Below, in pieces: positions 1 to 7,633 of a stretch of 32,883 nt of DNA. Source of the DNA: Gammaproteobacteria bacterium (lineage in GTDB: Bacteria; Pseudomonadota; Gammaproteobacteria; Pseudomonadales; Pseudohongiellaceae); assembly GCA_007571115.1 (NCBI GenBank), contig RKSA01000052.1, positions 1 to 32,883 of the forward strand. The letters are read 5' to 3'. Below the pieces are notes generated by a model. The model saw nothing but the letters and a program-made list of their open reading frames with translations. It ran no database searches and had not been told where the DNA came from. Positions within the stretch are counted from its first letter, which is position 1. Each line of letters starts with the position of its first letter. A program made the translations under genes and the position numbers.

Positions 1-25
1 CTGAGAAAGGGAAGGGGGCGAGGGA

Positions 26-1447
26 GTGGCTGGCTACGAAGCGGATCTGCCATCGATCTTGCCGCCCTTGCTGGCAACTCTGCACGCGATCGCCTCAAGG
101 CAGGTTGTTCTTTCGCTGGGGATCGGCAGTCTCGCCTGATTCTGCCTCTTGCACGGTCTCGACCCCTTGCGCGGGCTGCCATTGGCGATCGATGGAGTGA
201 TCGGGGTGTTCAGCGACCCAGGCGATACCCGGGTGCTCGTGTTCACCCTGATCGTCGGCAGCCTGATCGCGACCATCGAGAGCCTGGGAGGAGTTCGCGG
301 CTTTGTCAGGCTGCTGGAAAACCGCGCCTGGGTCAACAATCCCCGGCGCGCCAAATGGCTTGCCTGGTTCGTCGGCATCGTCGTGTTCATCGAGTCGAAC
401 CTCACCTTGCTCGTGGCGGGGTCGATCGCTCGCCCGCTGTTCGATCACTACCGCATCGCGCGGGAGAAACTCGCCTACATCATCGACTCGACTTCGGCGC
501 CCGTCTGCATCCTGATTCCGCTCAATGCCTGGGGCGCCATCGTGCTCGGGCTGCTCGCCTCTGCGACGATCGACAATCCCGTCGAGGTCTTCATCAGTGC
601 GATTCCGTTCAATTTCTACCCGCTGCTGGCGATCGCGTTCTGTGCCTTCGCCATCTGGCGTGGCCTCGATCTTGGCCCGATGAAAGCCGCAGAGCAGCGC
701 ACCGCAGGAGGCGAGCCGCTCTGGCCCAAGGCGACGCCAATGCTCGACCCGGCAACGCTCGCAACGACTGAAACGAGCAATGAAGCCGACCGGGCGCGCT
801 ACATGATCGTGCCGATCGCCGTCATGGTCGTCGCCATGCCCAGCTTCCTCTACCTCACCGGTGGCGGCGACATCACCGCAGGCTCGGGCTCGACCTCGGT
901 GCTTTGGGCGGTATTGCTCGCGGTGGCGTGCTGCTGGCTGCTCGCGCTCGTCGGTCGCCGTGCCGGAATCGAGGAATTGATGCGGACCTTCCTGCGCGGG
1001 GCAGGGGGGATGTTGCCGGTTTCGCTGATCCTGCTGTTCGCCCTCGCCCTGGGCGATGTCGCCAAGGCCCTTGGCACGGGAAGCTATGTGGCGCAGCTTG
1101 CCAGCGACACGATTCCCTCGTCGCTGCTGCTGCCGCTGCTGTTCGTGCTTTCCGCCTTCATCGCCTTTTCGATCGGCTCGAGCTGGGGAACGTTTGCCAT
1201 CATGATCCCGCTGGCGATGCAAATCGCGCTCGCCCTCGGGCTCGGGCCGGCGTATTTCCTCGCTGCGGTGCTATCGGGAGCGGTGTTCGGCGACCATGCA
1301 TCGCCGATCAGCGACACGACCGTCGTTGCCTCGATGGCCTCGGCCACCGACCATATCGACCATGTCCGCACCCAGCTTCCCTATGCCCTGATCTGCGCAG
1401 CGCTGGCGAGCCTCGCCTTCCTGCTGCTCGGCCTGCTGGCTTTCTGA
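26..1447 (+). CDS. NhaC-family Na+/H+ antiporter, interrupted by in-frame TGA at 137-139
   Basis: Predicted inner-membrane Na+/H+ antiporter of the NhaC family, exchanging external H+ for cytoplasmic Na+. The long open part starts at a TTG at 149 and gives 432 residues with about ten hydrophobic segments. The C-terminal half carries the family signature GDHASPISDTT followed by DHIDHV. Upstream of 149, in the same frame, a GTG at 26 sits about 7 nt after a purine-rich AAGGGGG. It opens 37 codons that still look like family N-terminus (LPPLL, then RQVVLSL). Codon 38 is TGA (137-139), after which family-like sequence continues without a frame change. The TGA could be a nonsense mutation of a TGG Trp codon, a read error, or a site with readthrough or reinitiation at TTG149, which has no good ribosome site. 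The gene ends 4 nt before the PEP carboxylase start, suggesting one transcript. Function is confident; whether the gene is intact is not. Confidence 0.8.
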
Positions 1448-1451
1448 CGCC

Positions 1452-4022
1452 ATGTCGATTCAGTCTGTCAGCGACGATTACCGCAATCTCGTGGAGCTGA
1501 ACTACCAGCTCTACAACGGCCTGCTGCTCACCCTGCCCCTCGATGCGGTGCAGCAGACCGGAGTGGTGCTGCCATTGCTCGAAGAGGCGTGTCGGCAAGG
1601 ACTCGCGGCAGGAGTCGACCCCGAGCGGATTCTCACCGATTTCTTCGCCAACCAGCGCCCCGGCCTCGACGAGGAGCAGCAGCTCGCCTTTCTCTTCAAG
1701 GTCATTCAATACGTTGAACGGCAAATCGTATTGGTCGATGCCCTCGAGGACGCAGCCTACGAAAAGATTCACGACACTGCGCGAAGATGCGACCTGCGCG
1801 ACCTTGCAGCCCGGGTCAGCGCTGACAATTTGCAAGACGAACTGCTCGCCTTGCTCGAACGCTTCCAGGCCCGGGTAACCCTGACCGCGCATCCGACGCA
1901 GTTCTACCCAGGCCCAGTGCTCGCGATCATCACCGACCTGACCGAGGCGATCCGCGCCCAGGACATCGGTCGTGCGCGCAATCTGCTGCAGCAGCTCGGC
2001 AACACGCCATTCTTCAACAAGCGCAAGCCGACCCCCCTCGACGAAGCCGTCAATCTTGGCTGGTACCTGGGGAATATCTTCTATCCGGCGATCGGTCGCA
2101 TTCATCGCCAACTCGCCGAACAGCTCGATTCCGGCTATCGGCCCAATCCGCACCTGCTCAGCATCGGCTTCTGGCCGGGGGGGGACCGCGACGGCAACCC
2201 CCTCGTGACTGCCGAGATCACCACCAAGGTCGCGGCGAAGCTGCGCGACCTGATCGTGGCGCGCTACCACAGGGATGTTCGCAAGCTGAAGCGCCGCCTC
2301 AGTTTTGCCGATGTCTACGAGCGCCTCGAAGAGATCGAGCATCGCTTGCATCGCGAACTCGTCAACGAGCTCGACATGGCCTATGCCTCGCCAGGGCAGT
2401 TGATCGCCGAACTCGAGCAGGTCCGCGCGCTCGTGGTCGAGCGCTACCAGTCGCTGTACCTGAACCTGCTCGATTCGTTCCTGCTCAAGGTCAGGACTTT
2501 CGGCTTCCATTTCGCCAGCCTCGACATCCGCCAGGACTCGCGAGTGCTCGCGGATTGCCTGAAGCGAGCGATCGTGAACAATCCCGAAGCCTTTCCCGAG
2601 AATTTCGCTTCGCTTGACGAGGCCGGACAAGTCGATTTCCTGCTGGGTTTCGATCAGGAGCTGTCCTGGGACGGAAGCGGCAGCGATGCCACCGCGCCAT
2701 TGCTCTCGGACACGATCGAGTCCCTCGCCCTGATGCGGCAGATCCAGCAAGGCAATGGCGAGCTTGCCTGCCATCGCTACATCATCAGCAATTGCCGGGG
2801 CGCTCTCGACGTCGCCACCCTGCTCGCATTGCTGCGCGGCACCGGCTGGAGCGAGCCTTCGGTCGACGTCGTGCCGCTGTTCGAAACGATCATCGATCTC
2901 GACCAGGCCGGCGCCTGCATGGCTGCGCTATACGCAAACCCCCGCTATCGCGAGCATGTGCGGCGGCGAGGCAGCAGCCAGACCGTGATGCTTGGCTTCT
3001 CCGACGGCACCAAGGATGGCGGCTATGTCACCGCGAACTGGTCGATTTTCAAGTCCAAGGAGGACATTACCCGGGTGTCGCGGCAGGCGGGGATCGAAGT
3101 GCATTTTTTTGATGGCCGCGGCGGTCCGCCGGCCCGGGGCGGTGGCAGCACCTACGAGTTCTACTCGGCGCTGGGCAAGGAGATCGAAAGCAACCAGATC
3201 CAGTTGACCGTGCAAGGCCAAACGATCAGCTCGCATTACGGCGCCAGGGAGGCTGCCGAGCACAATTTGCGGCAACTGCTCGCTGCGGGGCTGGAAAACA
3301 ACCTGTTCGACCGGCCTGAAAGGCAGCTCGATGCAGCGCAACGCGAACTGCTCGAGCAATTGTCACGGATCAGCTTCGAGCACTACCAGCGTTTCAAGTC
3401 GCACCCGGAGTTTCTGCCGTATCTCGAACAGATGAGCACGATGAGCTACTACAGCCAGTCGAACATCGCCAGCCGACCGCCGCGACGTGGCGGCGACCAG
3501 GCCGATTTCTCGAGTCTGCGAGCGATTCCCTTCGTCGGCGCCTGGGGGCAGCTCGGGCAGAACGTTCCAGGCTTCTATGGCCTCGGCGCGGCACTGCAGC
3601 AACTGGCCGGGGCAGGGCGCCTTGCCGACCTGCAGGCGCTCTACCGGGGCAGCCGCTTTTTCCGCGCGCTGATCGGCAACAGCATGCAGAGCATGAGCAA
3701 GGCCAATTTCCAGTTGACCGCGCATATGGCCGAGCACCCTCGCTTCGGCGCGTTCTGGCGGCAGATCCACGAGGAATTTCGCTCGAGCAGGGAAATGGTG
3801 CTGCGCGTTTCGGGGCAAAAGGCCTTGCTCGAGGACAATCCCGCGAGCCGCCGCAGCATCGAGCTGCGGCAGCGCATCGTCCTGCCGCTGCTGGTCATCC
3901 AGCAGTTCGCCTTCCTGCGGATCAACCGCGAGGGCCTTGCCGAGGCCGAACGCGAGCGCTACCGGAAAATGATCATCCGCTGCATGTTCGGCAACATCAA
4001 CGCCTCGCGCAATTCAGCCTGA
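1452..4022 (+). CDS. ppc: Phosphoenolpyruvate carboxylase, divergent subtype
   Basis: Cytosolic PEP carboxylase (PEP + HCO3- to oxaloacetate + Pi), the anaplerotic feed to the TCA cycle. At 856 residues it is slightly shorter than the 883-residue E. coli enzyme. Active-site blocks appear in order: TAHPTQ with the catalytic-type His at 147 (usually TAHPTE), GGDRDGNP at 243-250, LDIRQDS near 358-363, VVPLFETI near 473-480, GFSDGTKDGG with Lys521, the glycine loop DGRGGPPARGGG at 554-565, and VQGQTISSHYG near 587-597. The C-terminus ends in RNSA, whereas classic enzymes end in (R/Q)NTG, whose terminus reaches the active site. Overall similarity to the classic form looks low outside these blocks, so this is a divergent subtype. 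It starts 4 nt after the antiporter stop with no obvious ribosome site, consistent with translational coupling. It converges with the AbgT gene, leaving 21 nt between the stops. Confidence 0.9.
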   Translation: MSIQSVSDDYRNLVELNYQLYNGLLLTLPLDAVQQTGVVLPLLEEACRQGLAAGVDPERILTDFFANQRPGLDEEQQLAFLFKVIQYVERQIVLVDALEDAAYEKIHDTARRCDLRDLAARVSADNLQDELLALLERFQARVTLTAHPTQFYPGPVLAIITDLTEAIRAQDIGRARNLLQQLGNTPFFNKRKPTPLDEAVNLGWYLGNIFYPAIGRIHRQLAEQLDSGYRPNPHLLSIGFWPGGDRDGNPLVTAEITTKVAAKLRDLIVARYHRDVRKLKRRLSFADVYERLEEIEHRLHRELVNELDMAYASPGQLIAELEQVRALVVERYQSLYLNLLDSFLLKVRTFGFHFASLDIRQDSRVLADCLKRAIVNNPEAFPENFASLDEAGQVDFLLGFDQELSWDGSGSDATAPLLSDTIESLALMRQIQQGNGELACHRYIISNCRGALDVATLLALLRGTGWSEPSVDVVPLFETIIDLDQAGACMAALYANPRYREHVRRRGSSQTVMLGFSDGTKDGGYVTANWSIFKSKEDITRVSRQAGIEVHFFDGRGGPPARGGGSTYEFYSALGKEIESNQIQLTVQGQTISSHYGAREAAEHNLRQLLAAGLENNLFDRPERQLDAAQRELLEQLSRISFEHYQRFKSHPEFLPYLEQMSTMSYYSQSNIASRPPRRGGDQADFSSLRAIPFVGAWGQLGQNVPGFYGLGAALQQLAGAGRLADLQALYRGSRFFRALIGNSMQSMSKANFQLTAHMAEHPRFGAFWRQIHEEFRSSREMVLRVSGQKALLEDNPASRRSIELRQRIVLPLLVIQQFAFLRINREGLAEAERERYRKMIIRCMFGNINASRNSA

Positions 4023-4043
4023 GGCGGTTCGGCCCGCCTGGCC

Positions 4044-5618
4044 TCACGGCATGGTGAAGGAAACCGGAGCGGCCGGACCCAGCGGCAATCCCGCATAGAC
4101 CCAGAAAACCGTCAGCAGCAGGCCGGCGAGCAGCAGGAAGATCGAGTACGGCAGCATTGTCGCGACCAGGCTGCCAAGGCCGAACTCCTTTTGCCAGCGC
4201 TGGGCGAACACCAGCACGAGCGGGAAATACGGCATCAGCGGCGTGATGATGTTGGTCGCGCTGTCGCCGACGCGATACGCTGCGGTGCTCATCTCGGGAG
4301 AGATGCCGACAAGCATCAGCATCGGCACGAGTACGGGAGCGAGCAGCGCCCATTTCGCGCTCGCCGAGCCGATGAACAGGTTGAGCACGGCGCCAAAAAT
4401 GATGATCGAGGCCATGAGCAGGCTGTCGGGAAGGCTCGAGCTTTCCAGCACGGCAGCGCCGTGAATCGCGAAGATCAGCCCCAGGTTCGACCAGTTGAAC
4501 ATCGCCACGAAATGCGCTGCGGCGAAGGCGAGCACGAGGTAGTACGCCATGTCCCCCATGGCTGACTGCATCATCGCGATCAGGTCGCGATGGTTGCGGA
4601 TCGTTCCAGCCGCAGCGCCATAGGCCCAGCCGGCTGCGAGAAAGACGACGAAGAATGCCGCGACCAGCGACTGGAACAGCGGCGTGAAACGCCCTTCGGC
4701 GGGTGCCGATTCGTCGATCAGCGGCGTTCCGGGAGCGATGCAGAGGGCCACCCACAGGGCAACGACTGCGAGCACCGTCCAGCCGGCCCACTTCAGCCCT
4801 GCGCGCTCGCAATCGCTGATTCCGACATCGGGATCCTTGAGGATCGCGTTGGCGTCCTCGCCGCCGGCGCCGAGGGGAGTCAGGCGCGGCTCGATGACGC
4901 GGTCGGTGATGTACCAGATGACCGGCAGGAACAGCAAGGTCATGGCGATGATGAAATAGGCATTGCCGGCGATATTCGCGTCCCAGGCCGGCAGGATCGT
5001 CTCGGCAGCGGCTTCGGTGATGCCGAACAGCAGGGCGTCGAGCTGGCCAGGAAGCAGGTTCGCCGAAAAGCCTCCGGAAACGCCGGCGAAGGCTGCGGCG
5101 ATTCCGGCGATCGGGTGCCTCCCTGCAGCGGCGAAGATCACTCCCGCGAGGGGGATGAGCACCACGTATGCGGCGTCGGCGGCAAGATTGCCCAACATTC
5201 CGACCAGGGCCACCGCCGGAGTCAGCAGCAGCTTCGGCACATTGCTCACCGCAGCGCTCATGGCGGCGCCGAGCAGCCCGGAACGTTCGGCGACTCCTGC
5301 GCCGAGCATCACCACGAGCACGTAGCCGAGCGGGTGGAAGCCCGTGAAGGTCGCGGGCATGTCGACGAGCAGGTGGCGGATATTGTCGGCCGAGAGCAGG
5401 CTTTCGGCGCGAATCGCCAAGGCATTGCCAGCGGCGTCGACCTGGGTCGGATGCAAGGCGTACAGGCCCATCGCTGCAGCGACGACGCTGACCGCGATCA
5501 CCGCAGCGATGCAGTAGAGAAAGATCACTACCGGGTCGGGAAGCCGGTTGCCGCCACGCTCGATCCAGCCGAGAATGCCGCCGGCCCTGTCTGGCTTGCT
5601 GATGGAATCGGAAGTCAT
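4044..5618 (-). CDS. AbgT-family transporter (p-aminobenzoyl-glutamate type)
   Basis: Integral membrane transporter of the AbgT family. Known members import p-aminobenzoyl-glutamate (AbgT) or export sulfonamides (YdaH, MtrF). The 524-residue length and string of hydrophobic segments fit. Family-like features include the N-terminal ERGGNRLPDP followed by a long helix, a YVLVVMLGAGVAERSG stretch, and a C-terminal DSATNIITPLMPYFPL stretch. I placed the start at the ATG complementary to 5616-5618: a strong AGGAG (complement of 5628-5632) lies 9 nt upstream and the protein then begins MTSDSISKP, directly before the conserved part. The frame stays open upstream to 5750, but that extension is a low-complexity KEGEDKEGKEEK run with no family character. 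It lies 61 nt downstream of the aminotransferase on the same strand, so co-transcription is likely. The substrate here cannot be read from sequence. Confidence 0.88.
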   Translation of the reverse strand: MTSDSISKPDRAGGILGWIERGGNRLPDPVVIFLYCIAAVIAVSVVAAAMGLYALHPTQVDAAGNALAIRAESLLSADNIRHLLVDMPATFTGFHPLGYVLVVMLGAGVAERSGLLGAAMSAAVSNVPKLLLTPAVALVGMLGNLAADAAYVVLIPLAGVIFAAAGRHPIAGIAAAFAGVSGGFSANLLPGQLDALLFGITEAAAETILPAWDANIAGNAYFIIAMTLLFLPVIWYITDRVIEPRLTPLGAGGEDANAILKDPDVGISDCERAGLKWAGWTVLAVVALWVALCIAPGTPLIDESAPAEGRFTPLFQSLVAAFFVVFLAAGWAYGAAAGTIRNHRDLIAMMQSAMGDMAYYLVLAFAAAHFVAMFNWSNLGLIFAIHGAAVLESSSLPDSLLMASIIIFGAVLNLFIGSASAKWALLAPVLVPMLMLVGISPEMSTAAYRVGDSATNIITPLMPYFPLVLVFAQRWQKEFGLGSLVATMLPYSIFLLLAGLLLTVFWVYAGLPLGPAAPVSFTMP

Positions 5619-5627
5619 TGGATATTT

Positions 5628-5632
5628 CTCCT
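5628..5632 (-). promoter_or_regulatory. Ribosome binding site deciding the AbgT start
   Basis: AGGAG on the minus strand, 9 nt before the ATG at 5616-5618. It supports the 524-residue protein over the open extension reaching 5750. The site lies at the edge of a purine-rich 15-nt duplicated unit (5631-5660). Confidence 0.7.
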
Positions 5633-5660
5633 CTTTGCCCTCTTTGTCTTCGCCTTCTTT
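5631..5660 (-). repeat. Two 15-nt purine-rich tandem units upstream of AbgT start
   Basis: On the minus strand the units are AAAGAAGGCGAAGAC and AAAGAGGGCAAAGAG, adjacent and matching at 12 of 15 bases. They lie in the leader just before the AbgT ribosome site. This is one of several such 5'-proximal short repeats in the window. Confidence 0.6.
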
Positions 5661-5679
5661 GGCTTCATGACAGTTGCTT

Positions 5680-6855
5680 TCATGGATGGTTGATTTCGTG
5701 CAGAACGCGGCGCAACACCGCAAGCGCCTCGTCGATTTCCTCGCGCTCAACGTTCAGGGGCGGCAGCAGGCGGATGCTGTTGTTGCCGCCTTTCACGGCG
5801 AGCAGCCCCTCGCGGCGCAGGCGCGCGAGGAATTCGCCAGCATCGACCCTCAGGAAGACTCCGATCATCAGGCCGAGGCCGGAAACCTCGGTGATCGATC
5901 GCGGCCAGGCTTCCTGGAGAGCGCGAAGCTCGCCGATGAGCCGCTCGCCGTTGCTGCGAACCTGCTGCAGGAAGCCTTCCGTGCAAATCTCGCTGACCAC
6001 GGCATCGGCCACCGACATTGCCAGGGGATTGCCGCCAAAGGTGCTGCCGTGGGAGCCTGCGGTCATGGGCCGGGCAACGCTCTCCCGGCTCAGGCAGACG
6101 CCAACGGGGAAGCCGCCGCCAAGCCCCTTGGCCGAGGCGAGAAGATCGGGTTCGACGCCGAGCCGCTGATGCGCGTAGAAAGCGCCGCTGCGGCCAGCGC
6201 CGCATTGCACCTCGTCAAACATCAGCAGGATTCCGTGCTGCCGGCAAAGCTCCCGGACCTCGCCGAGGTAGCCGGGGTCGGCAGGGCGGATGCCTCCTTC
6301 GCCTTGCACCGGCTCGACGATCACTCCGGCGGTTCGCCCGCTGATCGCCGCTTGCAGCGCCTCTGCCGAGCCGAACTCGACCTGATCGAAGCCGCTGTCG
6401 CCATCGAGGAAGCCCTCGCAATGGACGGGGTTCGCCGCAGCGGCGATCGTTGCCAGGGTGCGGCCATGGAAGGCCTGGGTCAATGCGATGATCCGCTTGC
6501 GCTCGGGATCGCCATTGGCAAAATGGTAGCGGCGCATCATCTTGAAGCCGCATTCGACGGCCTCGGCGCCGGAATTGCAAAAAAAGGCGCGGTCGGCAAA
6601 GCACAGCTTGGTCAGTTTTTCCGCGAGCCGCTCTGCAGCGGGAATGCGGAACAGATTGGAAACGTGCCAGAGCTGCCGGGCCTGCCCGGTCAAGGCCTCG
6701 ACCAGGCGCGGATGGCAGTGGCCGAGGCTGTTGACGGCGATCCCCATGGCGAAATCGAGGTATTTCCGGCCAGCCTCGCAGTAGACGTGGCTGCCGGCGC
6801 CGTGGCTCAGGACGAGTTCCCGGGGGCCGTAGTTTTCCAGCAGTGCGTGACTCAT
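5680..6855 (-). CDS. argD: Class III aminotransferase, acetylornithine aminotransferase-like
   Basis: PLP-dependent class III aminotransferase, most like acetylornithine / succinyldiaminopimelate transaminase. That enzyme acts in arginine synthesis, and often lysine synthesis as well, in the cytosol. The 391-residue length matches ArgD. Visible motifs: SHGAGSHVYCEAGRKYLDF at the N-terminus, FCNSGAEAVE near 92-101 (phosphate-binding turn), QAFHGRTLAT near 127-136, EPVQGEGG near 181-188, FDEVQCGAGRSG near 213-224 (cofactor Asp), and SAKGLGGGFPVG with the Schiff-base Lys at 243. I chose the ATG complementary to 6853-6855 because MSHALLENYGP is the usual ArgD beginning; an in-frame ATG 21 codons earlier adds atypical sequence. 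It is divergent from msrA and 61 nt upstream of the AbgT gene. Succinylornithine or other omega-aminotransferase activity cannot be excluded. Confidence 0.88.
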   Translation of the reverse strand: MSHALLENYGPRELVLSHGAGSHVYCEAGRKYLDFAMGIAVNSLGHCHPRLVEALTGQARQLWHVSNLFRIPAAERLAEKLTKLCFADRAFFCNSGAEAVECGFKMMRRYHFANGDPERKRIIALTQAFHGRTLATIAAAANPVHCEGFLDGDSGFDQVEFGSAEALQAAISGRTAGVIVEPVQGEGGIRPADPGYLGEVRELCRQHGILLMFDEVQCGAGRSGAFYAHQRLGVEPDLLASAKGLGGGFPVGVCLSRESVARPMTAGSHGSTFGGNPLAMSVADAVVSEICTEGFLQQVRSNGERLIGELRALQEAWPRSITEVSGLGLMIGVFLRVDAGEFLARLRREGLLAVKGGNNSIRLLPPLNVEREEIDEALAVLRRVLHEINHP

Positions 6856-6913
6856 GAAGGCGATGGCCCGAATTTTTGACAGTTTCGGCGGTTTCAGCCG
6901 CAGCGAGTGCGCT

Positions 6914-6942
6914 ATCATGCGTCATCACGCCGATTGATTCAA
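6914..6942 (-). promoter_or_regulatory. Possible sigma70 promoter for the aminotransferase
   Basis: On the minus strand, TTGAAT (complement of 6937-6942) and CATGAT (complement of 6914-6919) are separated by 17 nt, about 60 nt upstream of the argD-like start. The -35 box falls inside the 12-nt tandem repeat at 6931-6958, so the match may partly reflect that repeat. Confidence 0.35.
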
Positions 6943-6958
6943 CGATTGATTGAACGAT
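6931..6958 (+). repeat. 12-nt tandem repeat before msrA
   Basis: CGATTGATTCAA is followed directly by CGATTGATTGAA and then CGAT, giving two full units and a partial third. The array ends next to the msrA ribosome site GGAGG (6959-6963). Confidence 0.8.
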
Positions 6959-6969
6959 GGAGGTCGCCG

Positions 6970-7614
6970 ATGTTCGCCGCCAGGCAATTGCCCGGGCGTG
7001 AAGACGCCTTGCCGGATCGCTCCTGCTCGCTGGAAAATGCGCCGGGATTCGAACCCATGCACCACGTCCACGGTCGGCGCATCTGCGAGCCGATGCCCGA
7101 TGGCCTGGAGCGTGCCGTGTTCGGCATGGGCTGTTTCTGGGGAGCGGAGCGCCTGTTCTGGCGTCTTCCCGGCGTGTACAGCACTGCCGTCGGCTATGCC
7201 GGCGGGATCACCGCCAACCCTTCGTATCGCGATGTATGCAGTGGGCGCACCGGCCATGCCGAAGTCGTGCTCGTCTGGTTCGACCCTGAACAGATCTCCT
7301 ATCCGCGCCTGCTCGCTGCGTTCTGGGAGAACCACAATCCGACCCAGGGAATGCGCCAGGGCAATGACCAGGGCACGCAGTACCGCTCGGCGATCTATAC
7401 GCTCGATGCCGGCCAGGACGCTGCCGCCGGAGCCAGCGAGCAACGCTGCCAGAGCTTGCTCGAAGAGCGTGGTCTCGGGAAAATAACCACAGAGATCAAA
7501 ACACTGGAACAATTTTATTATGCAGAGGATTACCATCAGCAATACCTCTCCAAGAATCCTTCGGGGTATTGTGGCCTCGCCGGTGCGGGTATCTGCATGA
7601 CAGAGGCAGTCTAG
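6970..7614 (+). CDS. msrA: Peptide-methionine (S)-S-oxide reductase MsrA
   Basis: Cytosolic repair enzyme that reduces methionine-S-sulfoxide in proteins with thioredoxin as electron donor. The protein is 214 residues, typical of the E. coli-like form with an N-terminal extension. The catalytic motif GCFWGAER has its nucleophilic Cys at 55. Further family blocks are VGYAGG, YxxVCSGxTGHAE, FWENHNPTQGMRQGNDQGTQYRS and EDYHQQYLSKNP. The C-terminal tail GYCGLAGAGICM supplies the recycling Cys residues. I set the start at ATG 6970 because GGAGG (6959-6963) lies 6 nt upstream; an open extension to 6907 runs through the 12-nt repeat and is unlikely to be translated. The nucleotidase gene follows after 19 nt on the same strand. 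Confidence 0.95.
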   Translation: MFAARQLPGREDALPDRSCSLENAPGFEPMHHVHGRRICEPMPDGLERAVFGMGCFWGAERLFWRLPGVYSTAVGYAGGITANPSYRDVCSGRTGHAEVVLVWFDPEQISYPRLLAAFWENHNPTQGMRQGNDQGTQYRSAIYTLDAGQDAAAGASEQRCQSLLEERGLGKITTEIKTLEQFYYAEDYHQQYLSKNPSGYCGLAGAGICMTEAV

Positions 7615-7633
7615 TTTCAGGGAGTTCCTGATC

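Noticed and set aside
137..139. Selenocysteine or global TGA recoding in the antiporter
   Set aside because: No SECIS-like hairpin is evident just after the codon, the family has no selenoprotein form known to me, and TGA is the normal stop of most genes here.
95..1222. Long open frame opposite the antiporter gene
   Set aside because: It is rich in Arg, Gln, His and Asp with no family motif, and lies antisense to a clear transporter; a by-product of high GC.
6876..6881. TTGACA upstream of msrA
   Set aside because: The only -10-like sequence (TATCAT at 6913) is 31 nt away, too far for a promoter.
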